Assembly (NCBI GenBank): GCA_963774625.1
Contig: CAVZFQ010000014.1
Span: 101,877 to 165,876, forward strand
Source of the DNA: VAXT01 sp963774625
GTDB taxonomy: Bacteria; Actinomycetota; Thermoleophilia; Gaiellales; Gaiellaceae
Reading direction: 5' to 3'
Length of the DNA stretch: 64,000 bases
Shown: in pieces, positions 29,766-37,987 of the stretch
How positions within the stretch are numbered: position 1 is the first letter of the stretch
Layout of the letters: each line of letters starts with the position of its first letter
Notes under the pieces: generated by a model
Seen by the model: the letters and a program-made list of their open reading frames with translations, nothing else
Told to the model about the DNA's origin: nothing
The model's database searches: none
Program-made: the position numbers and the translations under genes

Positions 29766-31193
29766 CTACCGACGACCTCTTCGGCAATTGCGCGTGCGCT
29801 CGACATCAGGCGCGCAGCGGTCACGGTCCTTCGCGCCCCTCGGCATCGGACGAGGGGCCCCGCCGTCGCAGGAATCCCGTCCTCCGCCGCCGTAGCAGGT
29901 GTCGATCTGCGAGCCTCCGGCGAGGACATCGTTGGCCGGTCCGCCGTACAGCCTGTCGTCCTCCGCGCCCCCGTCCATCCGGTCTTTCCCTGGGCCCCCC
30001 TCGAGGAGATCTCGACCGTGGCCGCCGCGTAGCCGGCCGCGACCGGGGGGGTCGTTGCCGGGCCCGCCGAGGATGTGATCCTCTCCGGGCCCGCCGTCCA
30101 GCGAGTCGTTACCGGTCTCGCCGTACAGCTTGTCGTCTCCGGAGCCCGAAAGCAGCGTGTCGTTCCCCTCGCCGCCGAACAGATGATCCGACCCGCCGCC
30201 ACCGTCGATGAAGTCGTTACCGGCTCCGCCGTTCACTCCCGCGGGGCCCGACGGGTCGTTCCCGGCCCCCGCGAAGATGCGGTCGTTCCCGGGACCACCG
30301 TCGATGGTGTCGTTCCCGTCCCTGCCGTACAAGGTGTCAGCCCCGTCGTCTCCGTGGAAGAGGTCGTTGCCGATCCCTCCGTCGATGGTGTCGTTACCCG
30401 GACCGCCCTTCGTGATCTGTCCGCTGACCGTGTCGTTGCCGATGCCGAGATCGATCCGGTCGTCGCCCTCCCCGCCGTCGACGACGTCGTTGCCCTCGCC
30501 ACCGATGATCGTGTCGTTGCCGGCGTGCCCTTCGTAGATGTCGTTGCCGGGGCCGCCGTCGAAGTAGTCGTCACCCGGCCCGCCGCTCGACCGTTGCCCC
30601 GACGAGTGGTCGTTCCCCGGGCCGGCCTCGATGCGGTCGTTGCCTTCGCCACCGTCGAGGATGTCGTTGCCGTCGGCGCCCAGGATCGTGTCGTTGCCAG
30701 CGTCGCCCGCGAGATGGTCGCCGCCGGGGCCGCCGTCGAGCGTGTCGTCGCCGGGCCCGCCGCGGATGAACTGCCCGTTCGACGGATCGTTCCCGGCGCC
30801 GGCCTCGATGCGGTCGTTACCCTCGCCGCCCTCGAAAGTGTCGTTTCCGTCATTCCCGCGGAGGACGTCTGCACCATCCTCACCCCAGATGCGGTCCTGT
30901 GCAGCCCCGCCGTCGATCGTGTCGTTCCCTGTCCCTCCGCAGATGACGTCGTTGCCGCCGCCGCCGTTGAGGATGTCGTCACCGCCGAGACCTGCGATGA
31001 CGTCGTTCCCGCCGCCGCCGGTGAAGATGTCGTTACCCGCCCCTCCGGTCCAGTCCGGACTGGAGCAGGGTCCGTCGAGTGCTCGAGACGCAGCCGGCGC
31101 CACCAGCAGAACGACGAGTCCCGCCAGGATGGGCAGCATGACCAAGCCACTCCGCGCACGCGCAGCTTTCCGCAGTTTCGACCACATTTTCAT
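29766..31193 (-). CDS. secreted RTX-type calcium-binding repeat protein
   Basis: A 475-residue protein. The N-terminal signal segment MLPILAGLVVLLVAPAASRA is followed almost entirely by nonapeptide repeats of the GGxGxDxxx kind (GGAGNDIFTGG, GGPGNDTIDGG, GGEGNDRIEAG), which bind Ca2+ as parallel beta rolls. Several turns carry inserts of about ten residues (GNDPSNGQFIRGG), recurring at regular spacing and suggesting duplicated blocks. The C-terminus is basic and Cys-containing (CYGGGGRDSC, RCAPDVERTRNC), so a disulfide-stabilised end is possible. No adjacent type I secretion genes are present, so Sec export is likely. Confidence 0.9.
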   Translation of the reverse strand: MKMWSKLRKAARARSGLVMLPILAGLVVLLVAPAASRALDGPCSSPDWTGGAGNDIFTGGGGNDVIAGLGGDDILNGGGGNDVICGGTGNDTIDGGAAQDRIWGEDGADVLRGNDGNDTFEGGEGNDRIEAGAGNDPSNGQFIRGGPGDDTLDGGPGGDHLAGDAGNDTILGADGNDILDGGEGNDRIEAGPGNDHSSGQRSSGGPGDDYFDGGPGNDIYEGHAGNDTIIGGEGNDVVDGGEGDDRIDLGIGNDTVSGQITKGGPGNDTIDGGIGNDLFHGDDGADTLYGRDGNDTIDGGPGNDRIFAGAGNDPSGPAGVNGGAGNDFIDGGGGSDHLFGGEGNDTLLSGSGDDKLYGETGNDSLDGGPGEDHILGGPGNDPPGRGRLRGGHGRDLLEGGPGKDRMDGGAEDDRLYGGPANDVLAGGSQIDTCYGGGGRDSCDGGAPRPMPRGAKDRDRCAPDVERTRNCRRGRR

Positions 31194-31261
31194 AACCCCA
31201 ACCTAGGTTTTAACGGGCTGGGCTTCGCCGCGCAAGGGCGACCCTTGTACTTACGCGCGTG

Positions 31262-31588
31262 TCACATGCCCGGCAGGCCGAGACTGCCGAGGTCGCCGAT
31301 CCCGGCGGCGCCGCCGAGCTTCGACTCTGCGAGCGCCTGAGCCGAGCGGAGTGCCTCGTTCACGGCGGCGAGAATCATGTCTGCGAGCAGCTCCGGGTCC
31401 TCGGGATCGATCGCCTCGGGTGCGATCTTGATCGCGACGATCTCGCCTGCGCCACTGGCCGTGACGGTCACCACGCCGCCTCCCGCGGACGCCTCGACTC
31501 GCTCTTTCGCCAGCTCCTGCTGGGCCTCGGCCATCTGCGACTGCATCTGCTGCACCTGCTCGAGCATCTTGTTCATGTCGAAGCTCAC
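31262..31588 (-). CDS. ybaB: YbaB/EbfC family nucleoid-associated protein
   Basis: A 108-residue protein with the family pattern: N-terminal helix MNKMLEQVQQMQSQMAEAQ, then VTASGAGEIVAIKI, a DPED segment and a helix ILAAVNEALRSAQALAESK. The family forms DNA-binding dimers. GTG 31588 overlaps the dnaX stop (GTGA), and ATG 31576 is an alternative. The dnaX-ybaB order is the common bacterial one. recR, which often follows, is absent here and an RTX gene comes next. Confidence 0.92.
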   Translation of the reverse strand: MSFDMNKMLEQVQQMQSQMAEAQQELAKERVEASAGGGVVTVTASGAGEIVAIKIAPEAIDPEDPELLADMILAAVNEALRSAQALAESKLGGAAGIGDLGSLGLPGM

Positions 31589-33174
31589 TGTCTGTCCTCC
31601 ACTTCGTGGGCGTCGAAGGTCTCTTTCATCAACTCGAAGATCTGTTCCTCGCCGGCCGGGCCCTCGTCCGCCGCAGGAGTGTCGCCGCCGTTCTCGCCGA
31701 CCGCGAACTCGAGCGCCAGCTTCCGCCCGGTGACCTCGTAGAGCGCCTCGACGAGGAGGGCTGAGTTCTTCTGGTCCTCGGCGAGCTGTCGATGGAACGA
31801 GGCCGCCGCCGGGAACTCGAGGGTCAGGGTGTCGCCTGCGAGCTGCGACGGATGTGCTTCGCGCAGCATCGACGCGGTCGGGATCGAGCGCTGCTCGACG
31901 GCCGGGAGAATCGTTCGTTGCCACGCGTCCTGGAGCTGCCCGAGCTCGAGGGACGGAGGCTCGACGGGCGGCGTTGGAGCCGACCGCGTCTCCTCGGGCC
32001 GTGACTCGGTGCCTGGCACCTCGACATGGCTAGAAGGAGCACGGCTCTCCAGCTGCTCGAGCCGGTACGCGATCGACTCGCGCTCGAGATCCGCCGCCGG
32101 CCTGGTCACCTTCACGAGTGCCAGCTCCAGGGGCAGCCGTGGATCGCCGCCCTGCCTCATGTCGTCGACTGCGACGGCGAGCAGATCGAGGAGGCGCAGC
32201 ACGGTGGGCTCTGGAAGCTGGTTCGCCTGCGCGCGGAGGCGCTCCCGCGTCTCTTCGGTTACCGGCAGCGAAGCGGGAACCTCGCCCATGTGATGGACGA
32301 GCAGCAGGTGCCGCAGGTGCTCGAGCAGCTCGGTCACGAGCCGCCCGAGGTCCTGGCCTTGCTCGGCGAGCTCCTCGACGAAGGTGAGGGCGCCGGCGGT
32401 GTCGCGGTCGACGACGAAGTCGCAGAGCCGGAAGAGGGCCTCCTCCTCGACCGCTCCGAGCAGTTGCATGACGGCCTGCACCGTGATCTTGCCCTCGGTC
32501 GCCGCCGTCAGCTGGTCGAGCGTCGAGACGCCGTCGCGGAAGCTGCCGCGGGCCGAGCGGGCGATGAGGGAAAGGGCGGCCTCCGGCGCCTCGACGCCTT
32601 CGCCCTCGGCGATTCGCTTCAGCAACCGGACGAGCTCCGGCAGCCGTGGCCGCGATAACACGAAGGTCTGGCAGCGAGACCGGACGGTCGGAAGCATCTT
32701 GGAGAGGTCGGTTGTGCAGAAGACGAAGACGAGGTGGGGTGGAGGCTCCTCGATCAGCTTGAGGAGCGCGTTGAAGGCAGCGTCGGTGAGCTGGTGCGCC
32801 TCGTCGAGGATGTAGACCTTGTAGCGCCCCTCGACCGGCTGCAGGACGACGCGTTCGCGAATCTCCCGGATGTCGTCGATCCCACGCTGGGAGGCCGCGT
32901 CCATCTCGATGACGTCGAGCGACGTCCCGGCCGAGATCGCCATGCAGGCGTGGCAGGTCCCGTCGGGATCGGGCGTCGGGCCGTGCGCGCAGTTCAGCGC
33001 CTTGGCGAGAATCCGGGCCAGCGAGGTCTTGCCGGTCCCGCGCGGGCCGGCAAAGAGATAGGCCTGGCGAACCTGTCCGGCCGAGATCGCATTCCGCAAG
33101 GTGCGGACGACGGGCTCTTGCCCGACGACTTCGTCAAACCCCTGAGGGCGGTACTTCCGATAAAGCGCAGCCAC
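31585..33174 (-). CDS. dnaX: DNA polymerase III subunit gamma/tau
   Basis: A 529-residue clamp-loader ATPase. It starts at GTG 33174 (AALYRKYRPQGFDEVVGQ). Walker A is GPRGTGKTS, a zinc-binding Cys cluster surrounds NCAHGPTPDPDGTCHAC, Walker B is ILDEAH, and the SRC motif is in TVRSRCQTF. Domain III follows (about 220-360), then a less conserved C-terminal region typical of tau, ending in an acidic tail. A slippery tract for gamma production was not seen. It overlaps ybaB by four bases. The SRP RNA gene lies about 220 bases upstream on the other strand. Confidence 0.95.
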   Translation of the reverse strand: MAALYRKYRPQGFDEVVGQEPVVRTLRNAISAGQVRQAYLFAGPRGTGKTSLARILAKALNCAHGPTPDPDGTCHACMAISAGTSLDVIEMDAASQRGIDDIREIRERVVLQPVEGRYKVYILDEAHQLTDAAFNALLKLIEEPPPHLVFVFCTTDLSKMLPTVRSRCQTFVLSRPRLPELVRLLKRIAEGEGVEAPEAALSLIARSARGSFRDGVSTLDQLTAATEGKITVQAVMQLLGAVEEEALFRLCDFVVDRDTAGALTFVEELAEQGQDLGRLVTELLEHLRHLLLVHHMGEVPASLPVTEETRERLRAQANQLPEPTVLRLLDLLAVAVDDMRQGGDPRLPLELALVKVTRPAADLERESIAYRLEQLESRAPSSHVEVPGTESRPEETRSAPTPPVEPPSLELGQLQDAWQRTILPAVEQRSIPTASMLREAHPSQLAGDTLTLEFPAAASFHRQLAEDQKNSALLVEALYEVTGRKLALEFAVGENGGDTPAADEGPAGEEQIFELMKETFDAHEVEDRQ

Positions 33175-33237
33175 CGAGATGATTGAACCATCCACACGCC
33201 GGTCAAGGGAGCGGGCACACGGGGTGGCGTGATGGAA

Positions 33238-33285
33238 GTCGCGGAAAGTCCTCGGACTTTCCGCGAGTCCACGCGCGGAGCGCGG
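33238..33285 (+). repeat. REP-like palindromic element, copy 1
   Basis: A palindrome GCGGAAAGTC / GACTTTCCGC with a short loop is followed by GAGTCC and a second GC-rich hairpin. A near-identical copy is at 55810-55861. Both copies are intergenic. Confidence 0.75.
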
Positions 33286-33292
33286 GGACACT

Positions 33293-33364
33293 TGGGCGCG
33301 GCTGGGATCGAACCAGCGACCTCCCGCGTGTGAGGCGGGCGCTCTCCCGCTGAGCTACGCGCCC
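33293..33364 (-). tRNA. tRNA-Val (anticodon CAC)
   Basis: A 72-base cloverleaf on the minus strand: acceptor GGGCGCG/CGCGCCC, D arm GCUC...GAGC, anticodon stem CCCGC/GCGGG with loop CUCACAC (anticodon CAC), and T arm GCUGG-UUCGAUC-CCAGC. No CCA is encoded. Confidence 0.93.
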
Positions 33365-33384
33365 CGGGAACCCAAGACTAGCGC

Positions 33385-33390
33385 TACTCT
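33385..33390 (+). promoter_or_regulatory. possible -10 box of the SRP RNA gene
   Basis: TACTCT lies 6 bases before the inferred transcript start near 33397. No strong -35 was identified. Confidence 0.3.
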
Positions 33391-33393
33391 TGA

Positions 33394-33617
33394 CGAGCCC
33401 GGTCGCGCTAAGTGGGGAGCTAGCGGTTCCCTGAACCCGCAATCCGCTTTAGCGGGGCCGAATCCCTTTTCGAGGGGGTAACCGTCCGAGATAAAGGGCT
33501 TGCGACGTAAGTGTTGACGGCCAGGCTCCGCGCACTGGGAGTCTTCGAACCGCGTCAGATCCGGGAGGAAGCAGCGCTAAGGAGTGCCTCCCAGGTGCCG
33601 CGGGCCGGCCTGGCTCG
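33394..33617 (+). ncRNA. ffs: signal recognition particle RNA (large actinobacterial type)
   Basis: The apical SRP domain is clear: CGTCAGATCCGGGAGGAAGC followed by AGCGCTAAGGAG, the Ffh-binding tetraloop-and-bulge hairpin (33572-33610). The 5' part (TAGCGGTTCCCTGAACCCGC, AATCCGCTTTAGCGGGGCCG) closely matches the mycobacterial SRP RNA. The ends pair: CGAGCCCGGTCGCGC at the 5' end with GCGGGCCGGCCTGGCTCG at the 3' end. The boundaries are set from that stem and are uncertain by a few bases. It works with Ffh to target nascent membrane and secreted proteins. Its position next to dnaX is as in other actinobacteria. Confidence 0.92.
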
Positions 33618-33700
33618 AGCAAGCGTCGCCAGCACCGGCTCAGGCGGTCCCTCGACAGAAGGTGCGCGACCGGGCATTTCTCTCCGATAGGTTCCGCTCC

Positions 33701-34292
33701 GTGGTATTGGGGCTCGCCACGAGCAACAAGATCTGGCTCGCGCTGTTCGCGGGCGTGTTCATCGTCTTCGCGCTGCTGTCGTCCTTCGTCTTCCCGCGCT
33801 GGCGGCCGGACTTCCCCGGTGAGCAGGGCCGCAAGTGGTTCATCATCGCGACGCTCGCGCTCTTCGTGGCGATGCTCTTCGCCGTCAACACGTTTCGCCA
33901 AGGAGGACGAGGAGCCTCACGCCGAGACGGCCGGTGAGACAGGGACTACCACCCAGCCTGGTGTCACCGAGTCGACGCCTACAGAGACGATGCCCACGGA
34001 GACGACACCCGGAACGGCCCAGGGCGATCCTGCAGCCGGCAAGACGCTCTTCATCTCCCAGGGCTGCGGGGGCTGTCACGCCTTCGCGCCCGCAGGCACG
34101 AACGCCACCGTCGGGCCGAACCTCGACGAGGTCTTGCAGGGCCAGGACGCGCCGTTCATCCGCGAGTCGATCGTCGACCCGAATGCGGAGGTTGCCCAGG
34201 GGTATGCGCAGGGGATCATGCCGGGGGACTACGACCAGAAGCTCTCGCCGAAGCAGATCGCAGACCTGATCGCCTTTCTTTCGGAGAGCTAG
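33701..34292 (+). CDS. membrane-anchored c-type cytochrome, frameshifted
   Basis: Two frames form one protein. From GTG 33701, two membrane helices (IWLALFAGVFIVFALLSSF and FIIATLALFVAMLFAV) lead to VNTF. At TTT 33893-33895 the frame changes, and the continuation reads AKEDEEPHAETAG, a Thr/Pro-rich linker and a cytochrome c domain with CGGCH (haem attachment), VGPNLDEVL and axial Met in GIMPG. Removing one T gives about 196 residues. The cytochrome domain is paralogous to the lipoprotein at 61262-61648 (shared ESIVDPNAE). It is probably an electron carrier on the outer face of the membrane. The alternative is two overlapping genes, of which the second would lack an export signal. Confidence 0.8.
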
Positions 34293-34297
34293 AAAAG

Positions 34298-34387
34298 CGG
34301 AGAGGGCGGGATTCGAACCCGCGACCCACGTTTCCGCAGGTACGCGATTTCCAGTCGCGCTCCTTAGGCCAACTCGGACACCTCTCC
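34298..34387 (-). tRNA. tRNA-Ser (anticodon GGA)
   Basis: A 90-base class II tRNA on the minus strand: acceptor GGAGAGG/CCUCUCC, discriminator G, anticodon stem CGCGA/UCGCG with loop CUGGAAA, a long variable arm, and T loop UUCGAAU. No CCA is encoded. Confidence 0.93.
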
Positions 34388-34437
34388 GAGGTCGGCCACA
34401 TTAGCAGCGACTTTCGGCGCTGCCAGTGCGGCCAAAG

Positions 34438-34526
34438 CGGAGGGGGAGGGATTTGAACCCTCGACGAGCCTAACGACCCGTAACGGTTTTCGAGACCGCC
34501 GCATTCGACCGCTCTGCCACCCCTCC
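34438..34526 (-). tRNA. tRNA-Ser (anticodon CGA)
   Basis: An 89-base class II tRNA on the minus strand: acceptor GGAGGGG/CCCCUCC, anticodon loop CUCGAAA, a long variable arm, T loop UUCAAAU and discriminator G. It is the second of three tandem serine tRNAs. Confidence 0.93.
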
Positions 34527-34530
34527 GAGG

Positions 34531-34621
34531 CGGAGAAGGAGGGATTCGAACCCTCGAAGGAGGAAATATCCCCCTTAACGCCTTAGCAGGGCGCCGCCTT
34601 CAGCCACTCGGCCACTTCTCC
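34531..34621 (-). tRNA. tRNA-Ser (anticodon GCU)
   Basis: A 91-base class II tRNA on the minus strand: acceptor GGAGAAG/CUUCUCC, anticodon stem GCGCC/GGCGU with loop CUGCUAA, a long variable arm and discriminator G. It is separated from the CGA tRNA by 4 bases, so the array is probably co-transcribed. Confidence 0.93.
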
Positions 34622-34821
34622 GTAGCCGCCCAGGATAGCCGACCCCCTCGGAACCTTTCCCAGAAATGCGAACGCCCGCCTCGAAAAACGGTGGAGCCGC
34701 AGTTCGTTGGGCGAGCGTCGCGATTGCCGGGGTATGAGGGGGGAGCCGGCACTCACATCTTCGTTTTCCTGTGGCTGCAGGCATGCCCCTGAAGGGTGAT
34801 TTGCAGCGAAGATCGGTTTCC

Positions 34822-35702
34822 ATGCAGATCACGAACGAGGACAAGGTCTTCTTCCCGGAACGGGGGCTGACGAAGGGTGACCTCGTCCGCTACTACCTCG
34901 ACGTCGCGAACGCATGCGCTGCCGCACCTGCGGCGCCGGCTCGTTCCACATGGTGCGCTACCCGAATGGGGTCGACGGGGAGTTCTTCCACCAGAAGCGC
35001 GTTCCGGCCAAGCACCCGCCGTACGTCGACGAGTGCTTCGTCCAGTTCCCGAGCGGGCACTCCACGGTCTTCGCGGTCATCGACAACAAATCAGCGCTTG
35101 AATGGGTCGCCAACCTCGGCTGCATCGAGCTGCACACCTGGCACTCGCGCGTCCCGGAGATCGAGAAGCCGGACTACCTCCTGATCGACCTCGACCCGAG
35201 CGCCGACGGGCAGTGGCCGTACGTGCGCCAGATCGCAGGCGTCGTTCGCGAGGTCATGGACGAGCTCGAGCTGGCGAGCTTCCCCAAAACCTCCGGTGCG
35301 ACGGGGATGCACATCATGGCTCCGATCAAGCCCGAGCTCGAGTTCCCGGAGGTGCGTCGCTTCGCGAAGGCCCTCGCCGAGGAGGTGGAGCGGCGCATCG
35401 GCGACCAGGAAGTCGCGACGACGACGTGGCGGGTCAAGGACCGGCGCGGCGTCTTCGTCGACTTCGGCCAGAACTCGCGGGACAAGACGATCGCGACCGC
35501 CTACTCGGTGCGGCCGACACCGGACGCTCGCGTCTCGGCGCCACTGCTCTGGGAGGAGGTTCCCGACGTCGACCCGGCGGCGTTCACGATCGAGACGATG
35601 CCGGAGCGGATCGCCAAGGTGGGCGATCCGACAGCCGGCATGTGGCGCCACAAGGCCAGCCTGCCGTCGCGGTTCGAGCTCCTCGGACTAGAGCGCGAGT
35701 AG
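34822..35702 (+). CDS. LigD-type polymerase domain protein, frameshifted
   Basis: An archaeo-eukaryotic-primase-like NHEJ polymerase. The N-terminus MQITNEDKVFFPERGLTKGD is in one frame. A short stretch ALPHLRRR (about 34918-34945) is in a second frame, and the rest, from FHMVRYPNGVDGEFF, is in a third. Two indels within about 35 bases are thus needed. The remainder is intact: LLIDLDPSADGQW carries the catalytic Asp pair, and SFPKTSGATGMHI, VFVDFGQNSRDKT and ATAYSVR are family motifs. It fills ends before ligation. The ATP-dependent ligase is encoded convergently next to it (15-base overlap), a split version of LigD. No Ku gene is in the window. ATG 34822 or 34783 may start it. Confidence 0.85.
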
Positions 35703-36713
35703 CGACTCGACGGTCGGGTCACCGCGTCGCCGCGGGGGGCGCACCTCGCGCCACGTGCACTGCTCCGGTTCCTTGTCGGGGCGAAAGCGGAGGAAGCGAG
35801 TCCCGTGCCTGAAGCGGTTCTTCTCGAGCTTGTCGTAGCGAACCTCGCAGACGAGCTCGGGCCGCACCGGGTTCCAGTCGAGCTCCTTCCCCTTCGACCA
35901 GCGGCTCTGGCCACCGGGGATCCGGGCGTCGCTGATCTTGCCGGGCGCCTGCATCTTCGGCAGCAGCTCCTCCAGCTCGCGCCGCACGGCAGCCGGGAAG
36001 CCTGAGGTGTGGCCGACGAAGTCGATCTCGCCGTTCTTTCCGTACAGGCCGAGGAGCAGCGTCGAGATCCGGCCTTCCCCCTTCTCGCTCCAGCGGAAGC
36101 CGACGATCACGCAGTCGGCCGTCTTGTACTTCTTGACCTTGACCACGCCGTCGCGCGAGCCCGGGAGGTACGGGAGCCCCTTGCGCTTGGCAATCACGCC
36201 ATCGAGCCCCGCCGACTCGAGGCGGTCGAGCCAGCGCTCCGCCTCCCTCTTGTCGGCCGTGTACGGGGAGACGGTGAAGCGCTTGGCCTTGCGCTCCAGC
36301 TCCTTGCGGCGCTTTTCCAGCGGGAGCTTGTGGAGCGGCTCGCCCTTCCAGAGCAGGATGTCGAAGGCCACGAACTGGGCGGGTATTTCCGCGGACAGTT
36401 TCCGCACGCGGCTCTCGGCGGGGTGGAGCCGCATCTGCATCGCGTCGAACTCGAGCCGGCCCTTCTGCGAGATGACGATCTCACCGTCGAGTGCGGAGTT
36501 GGGCGGGAGCGCCTTGCCGAGCTGCTCGGCGAGTTCCGGGAAGTAACGAAGTAGCGGCCGGCCATTCCGGCTCCAGAGCGCCAGCTCGCCGCCGTCGTTC
36601 TCGAGCACGCCGCGAAACCCGTCCCATTTCGGCTCGTAGTGCCAGTCGCCCTCGGGCAGCTCCTCGACGAGCTCGGCCTCCATCGGGGGAAAAGGAACTT
36701 TGCGGCCCGGCAC
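35688..36713 (-). CDS. ATP-dependent DNA ligase
   Basis: A 341-residue ligase. The catalytic lysine motif is EPKWDGFRG, followed by SRNGRPLL (motif Ia), ALDGEIVI (motif III), FVAFDILL, GLDGVIAKRKG (motif IV) and VKVKKYKTADCV (motif V). A C-terminal OB domain (about 215-341) ends in the motif VI-like region. GTG 36713 (PGRKVPFPPMEAEL) is chosen; longer open frames upstream run antisense to fabF. It seals nicks, probably in NHEJ, with the polymerase encoded at 34822-35702. Confidence 0.93.
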   Translation of the reverse strand: MPGRKVPFPPMEAELVEELPEGDWHYEPKWDGFRGVLENDGGELALWSRNGRPLLRYFPELAEQLGKALPPNSALDGEIVISQKGRLEFDAMQMRLHPAESRVRKLSAEIPAQFVAFDILLWKGEPLHKLPLEKRRKELERKAKRFTVSPYTADKREAERWLDRLESAGLDGVIAKRKGLPYLPGSRDGVVKVKKYKTADCVIVGFRWSEKGEGRISTLLLGLYGKNGEIDFVGHTSGFPAAVRRELEELLPKMQAPGKISDARIPGGQSRWSKGKELDWNPVRPELVCEVRYDKLEKNRFRHGTRFLRFRPDKEPEQCTWREVRPPRRRGDPTVESLLAL

Positions 36714-36718
36714 GTCTC

Positions 36719-36731
36719 TAAGCTTGCCGTA
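36719..36731 (+). promoter_or_regulatory. candidate leaderless promoter (-10) of fabF
   Basis: TAAGCT (36719-36724) ends 7 bases before the ATG at 36732, and no Shine-Dalgarno sequence is present. This is the spacing expected of an actinobacterial leaderless transcript. Confidence 0.4.
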
Positions 36732-37964
36732 ATGCGCAGAGTCGCCGTCACGGGTCTCGGAGCGGTCACGCCGCTCGGTAACGATGCGCCCTCGACCTGG
36801 CAGGCGGCAGTCGCGGGCCAGTCCGGCATCGACTTCATCAAGTCGTTCGACGCGAGCGGCTTCCCCGTGCGGGTTGCCGCCGAGGTCAAGGAGTTCTCGG
36901 CGGACGGGTTGGCGCCGCCGAAAGAAGCGCGGCGGCTCGACCGCAACGTCCTGCTCGCGCTCGCCGCGGGCAAAGAAGCGCTCGCCGACGCGAGTCTCAA
37001 CGGGTTCGACCCCGCACGCGCGGGCGTCGTCCTCGGCTCGGCGATCGGCGGCTTCCTCGGGATCATGCAGCAGCACGAGGTCATGCAGGAACGCGGGGCC
37101 GATCGCGTGTCGCCCTATTTCCTGCCGAGCGTCCTCGTCGACTCCGCGAGCGGACAGCTCGCCATCTCCCTCGGGCTGCGAGGCCCGAACTACGCGCCGG
37201 TCTCTGCGTGTGCGACCGGCTCGCACGCAGTGGGCGAGGGTGCGGAGATCATCCGGCGAGGAGACGCGGACGTGATCCTGGCCGGCGGCACCGAGGCCTG
37301 CATGCACCCCCTGATCCTCGCCGGCTTCTGCGCCATGCGCGGGCTCGCCGCCGAGGAGGAGTACCCGCCGCGCGCTTCGCGCCCCTTCGATGCCACCCGT
37401 GCCGGGTTCGTGATGGGCGAGGGCGCCTGCGTGCTCGTCCTCGAGGACCTCGAGGCCGCCCAGGCCCGAGGCGCCACCCTCTATGCCGAGGTTCTCGGCT
37501 ACGGCGCGTCGAACGACGCGTACCACATGGCCGCGCCGGACCCTGAGTTCGTCGGCGTGGCCGAGATGATGAGAGCAGCTCTGACGCGCGCGGGCGTGGA
37601 CCCGACGGACGTCGGCTACATCAACGCGCACGGCACGTCGACGCCGCTCGGCGACCTTGCCGAGACCAGGGCGATCAAGGAAGTCTTCGGCGACCATGCG
37701 TACGAGCTGGCCGTCTCGTCCACGAAGTCGATGATGGGGCACTGCTTCGGAGCGGCCGGGGCGATCGAGGCCATGATGTGCGTGCTCGCCATTCACCACG
37801 GCGTCCTGCCGCCGACGATCAACTACGAGCACCCCGATCCGGAGTGCGACCTGGACTACGTCACGAACGAGTCACGAAAGGCGGACGTGCAGGTCGCGCT
37901 CTCGAATGCCATGGGACTCGGCGGCCACAACGGCTGCGTCCTACTCGGGCGCACTGACCAATAG
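36732..37964 (+). CDS. fabF: beta-ketoacyl-ACP synthase II
   Basis: A 410-residue condensing enzyme. It begins MRRVAVTGLGAVTPLGND. The catalytic Cys is in SACATGSHAVGEG and the two His are in NAHGTSTPLGD and MGHCFGAAGAIEAM. GVVLGSAIGG and GGTEACMHPL are also typical, and the length is normal. It stands alone, without acpP or fabD beside it. It condenses malonyl-ACP with acyl-ACP in fatty acid elongation. A role with the carrier protein at 4329 is possible but not suggested by position. Confidence 0.94.
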   Translation: MRRVAVTGLGAVTPLGNDAPSTWQAAVAGQSGIDFIKSFDASGFPVRVAAEVKEFSADGLAPPKEARRLDRNVLLALAAGKEALADASLNGFDPARAGVVLGSAIGGFLGIMQQHEVMQERGADRVSPYFLPSVLVDSASGQLAISLGLRGPNYAPVSACATGSHAVGEGAEIIRRGDADVILAGGTEACMHPLILAGFCAMRGLAAEEEYPPRASRPFDATRAGFVMGEGACVLVLEDLEAAQARGATLYAEVLGYGASNDAYHMAAPDPEFVGVAEMMRAALTRAGVDPTDVGYINAHGTSTPLGDLAETRAIKEVFGDHAYELAVSSTKSMMGHCFGAAGAIEAMMCVLAIHHGVLPPTINYEHPDPECDLDYVTNESRKADVQVALSNAMGLGGHNGCVLLGRTDQ

Positions 37965-37987
37965 TCAGATCCGTCGTCTATACAGAC

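Noticed and set aside
29766..31193. RTX toxin with type I secretion
   Set aside because: An N-terminal Sec-type signal is present, and no ABC transporter or membrane fusion protein gene is adjacent.
36714..37832. N-terminal extension of the DNA ligase frame to 714 residues
   Set aside because: It is antisense to fabF and has no conserved features; the ligase starts at GTG 36713.
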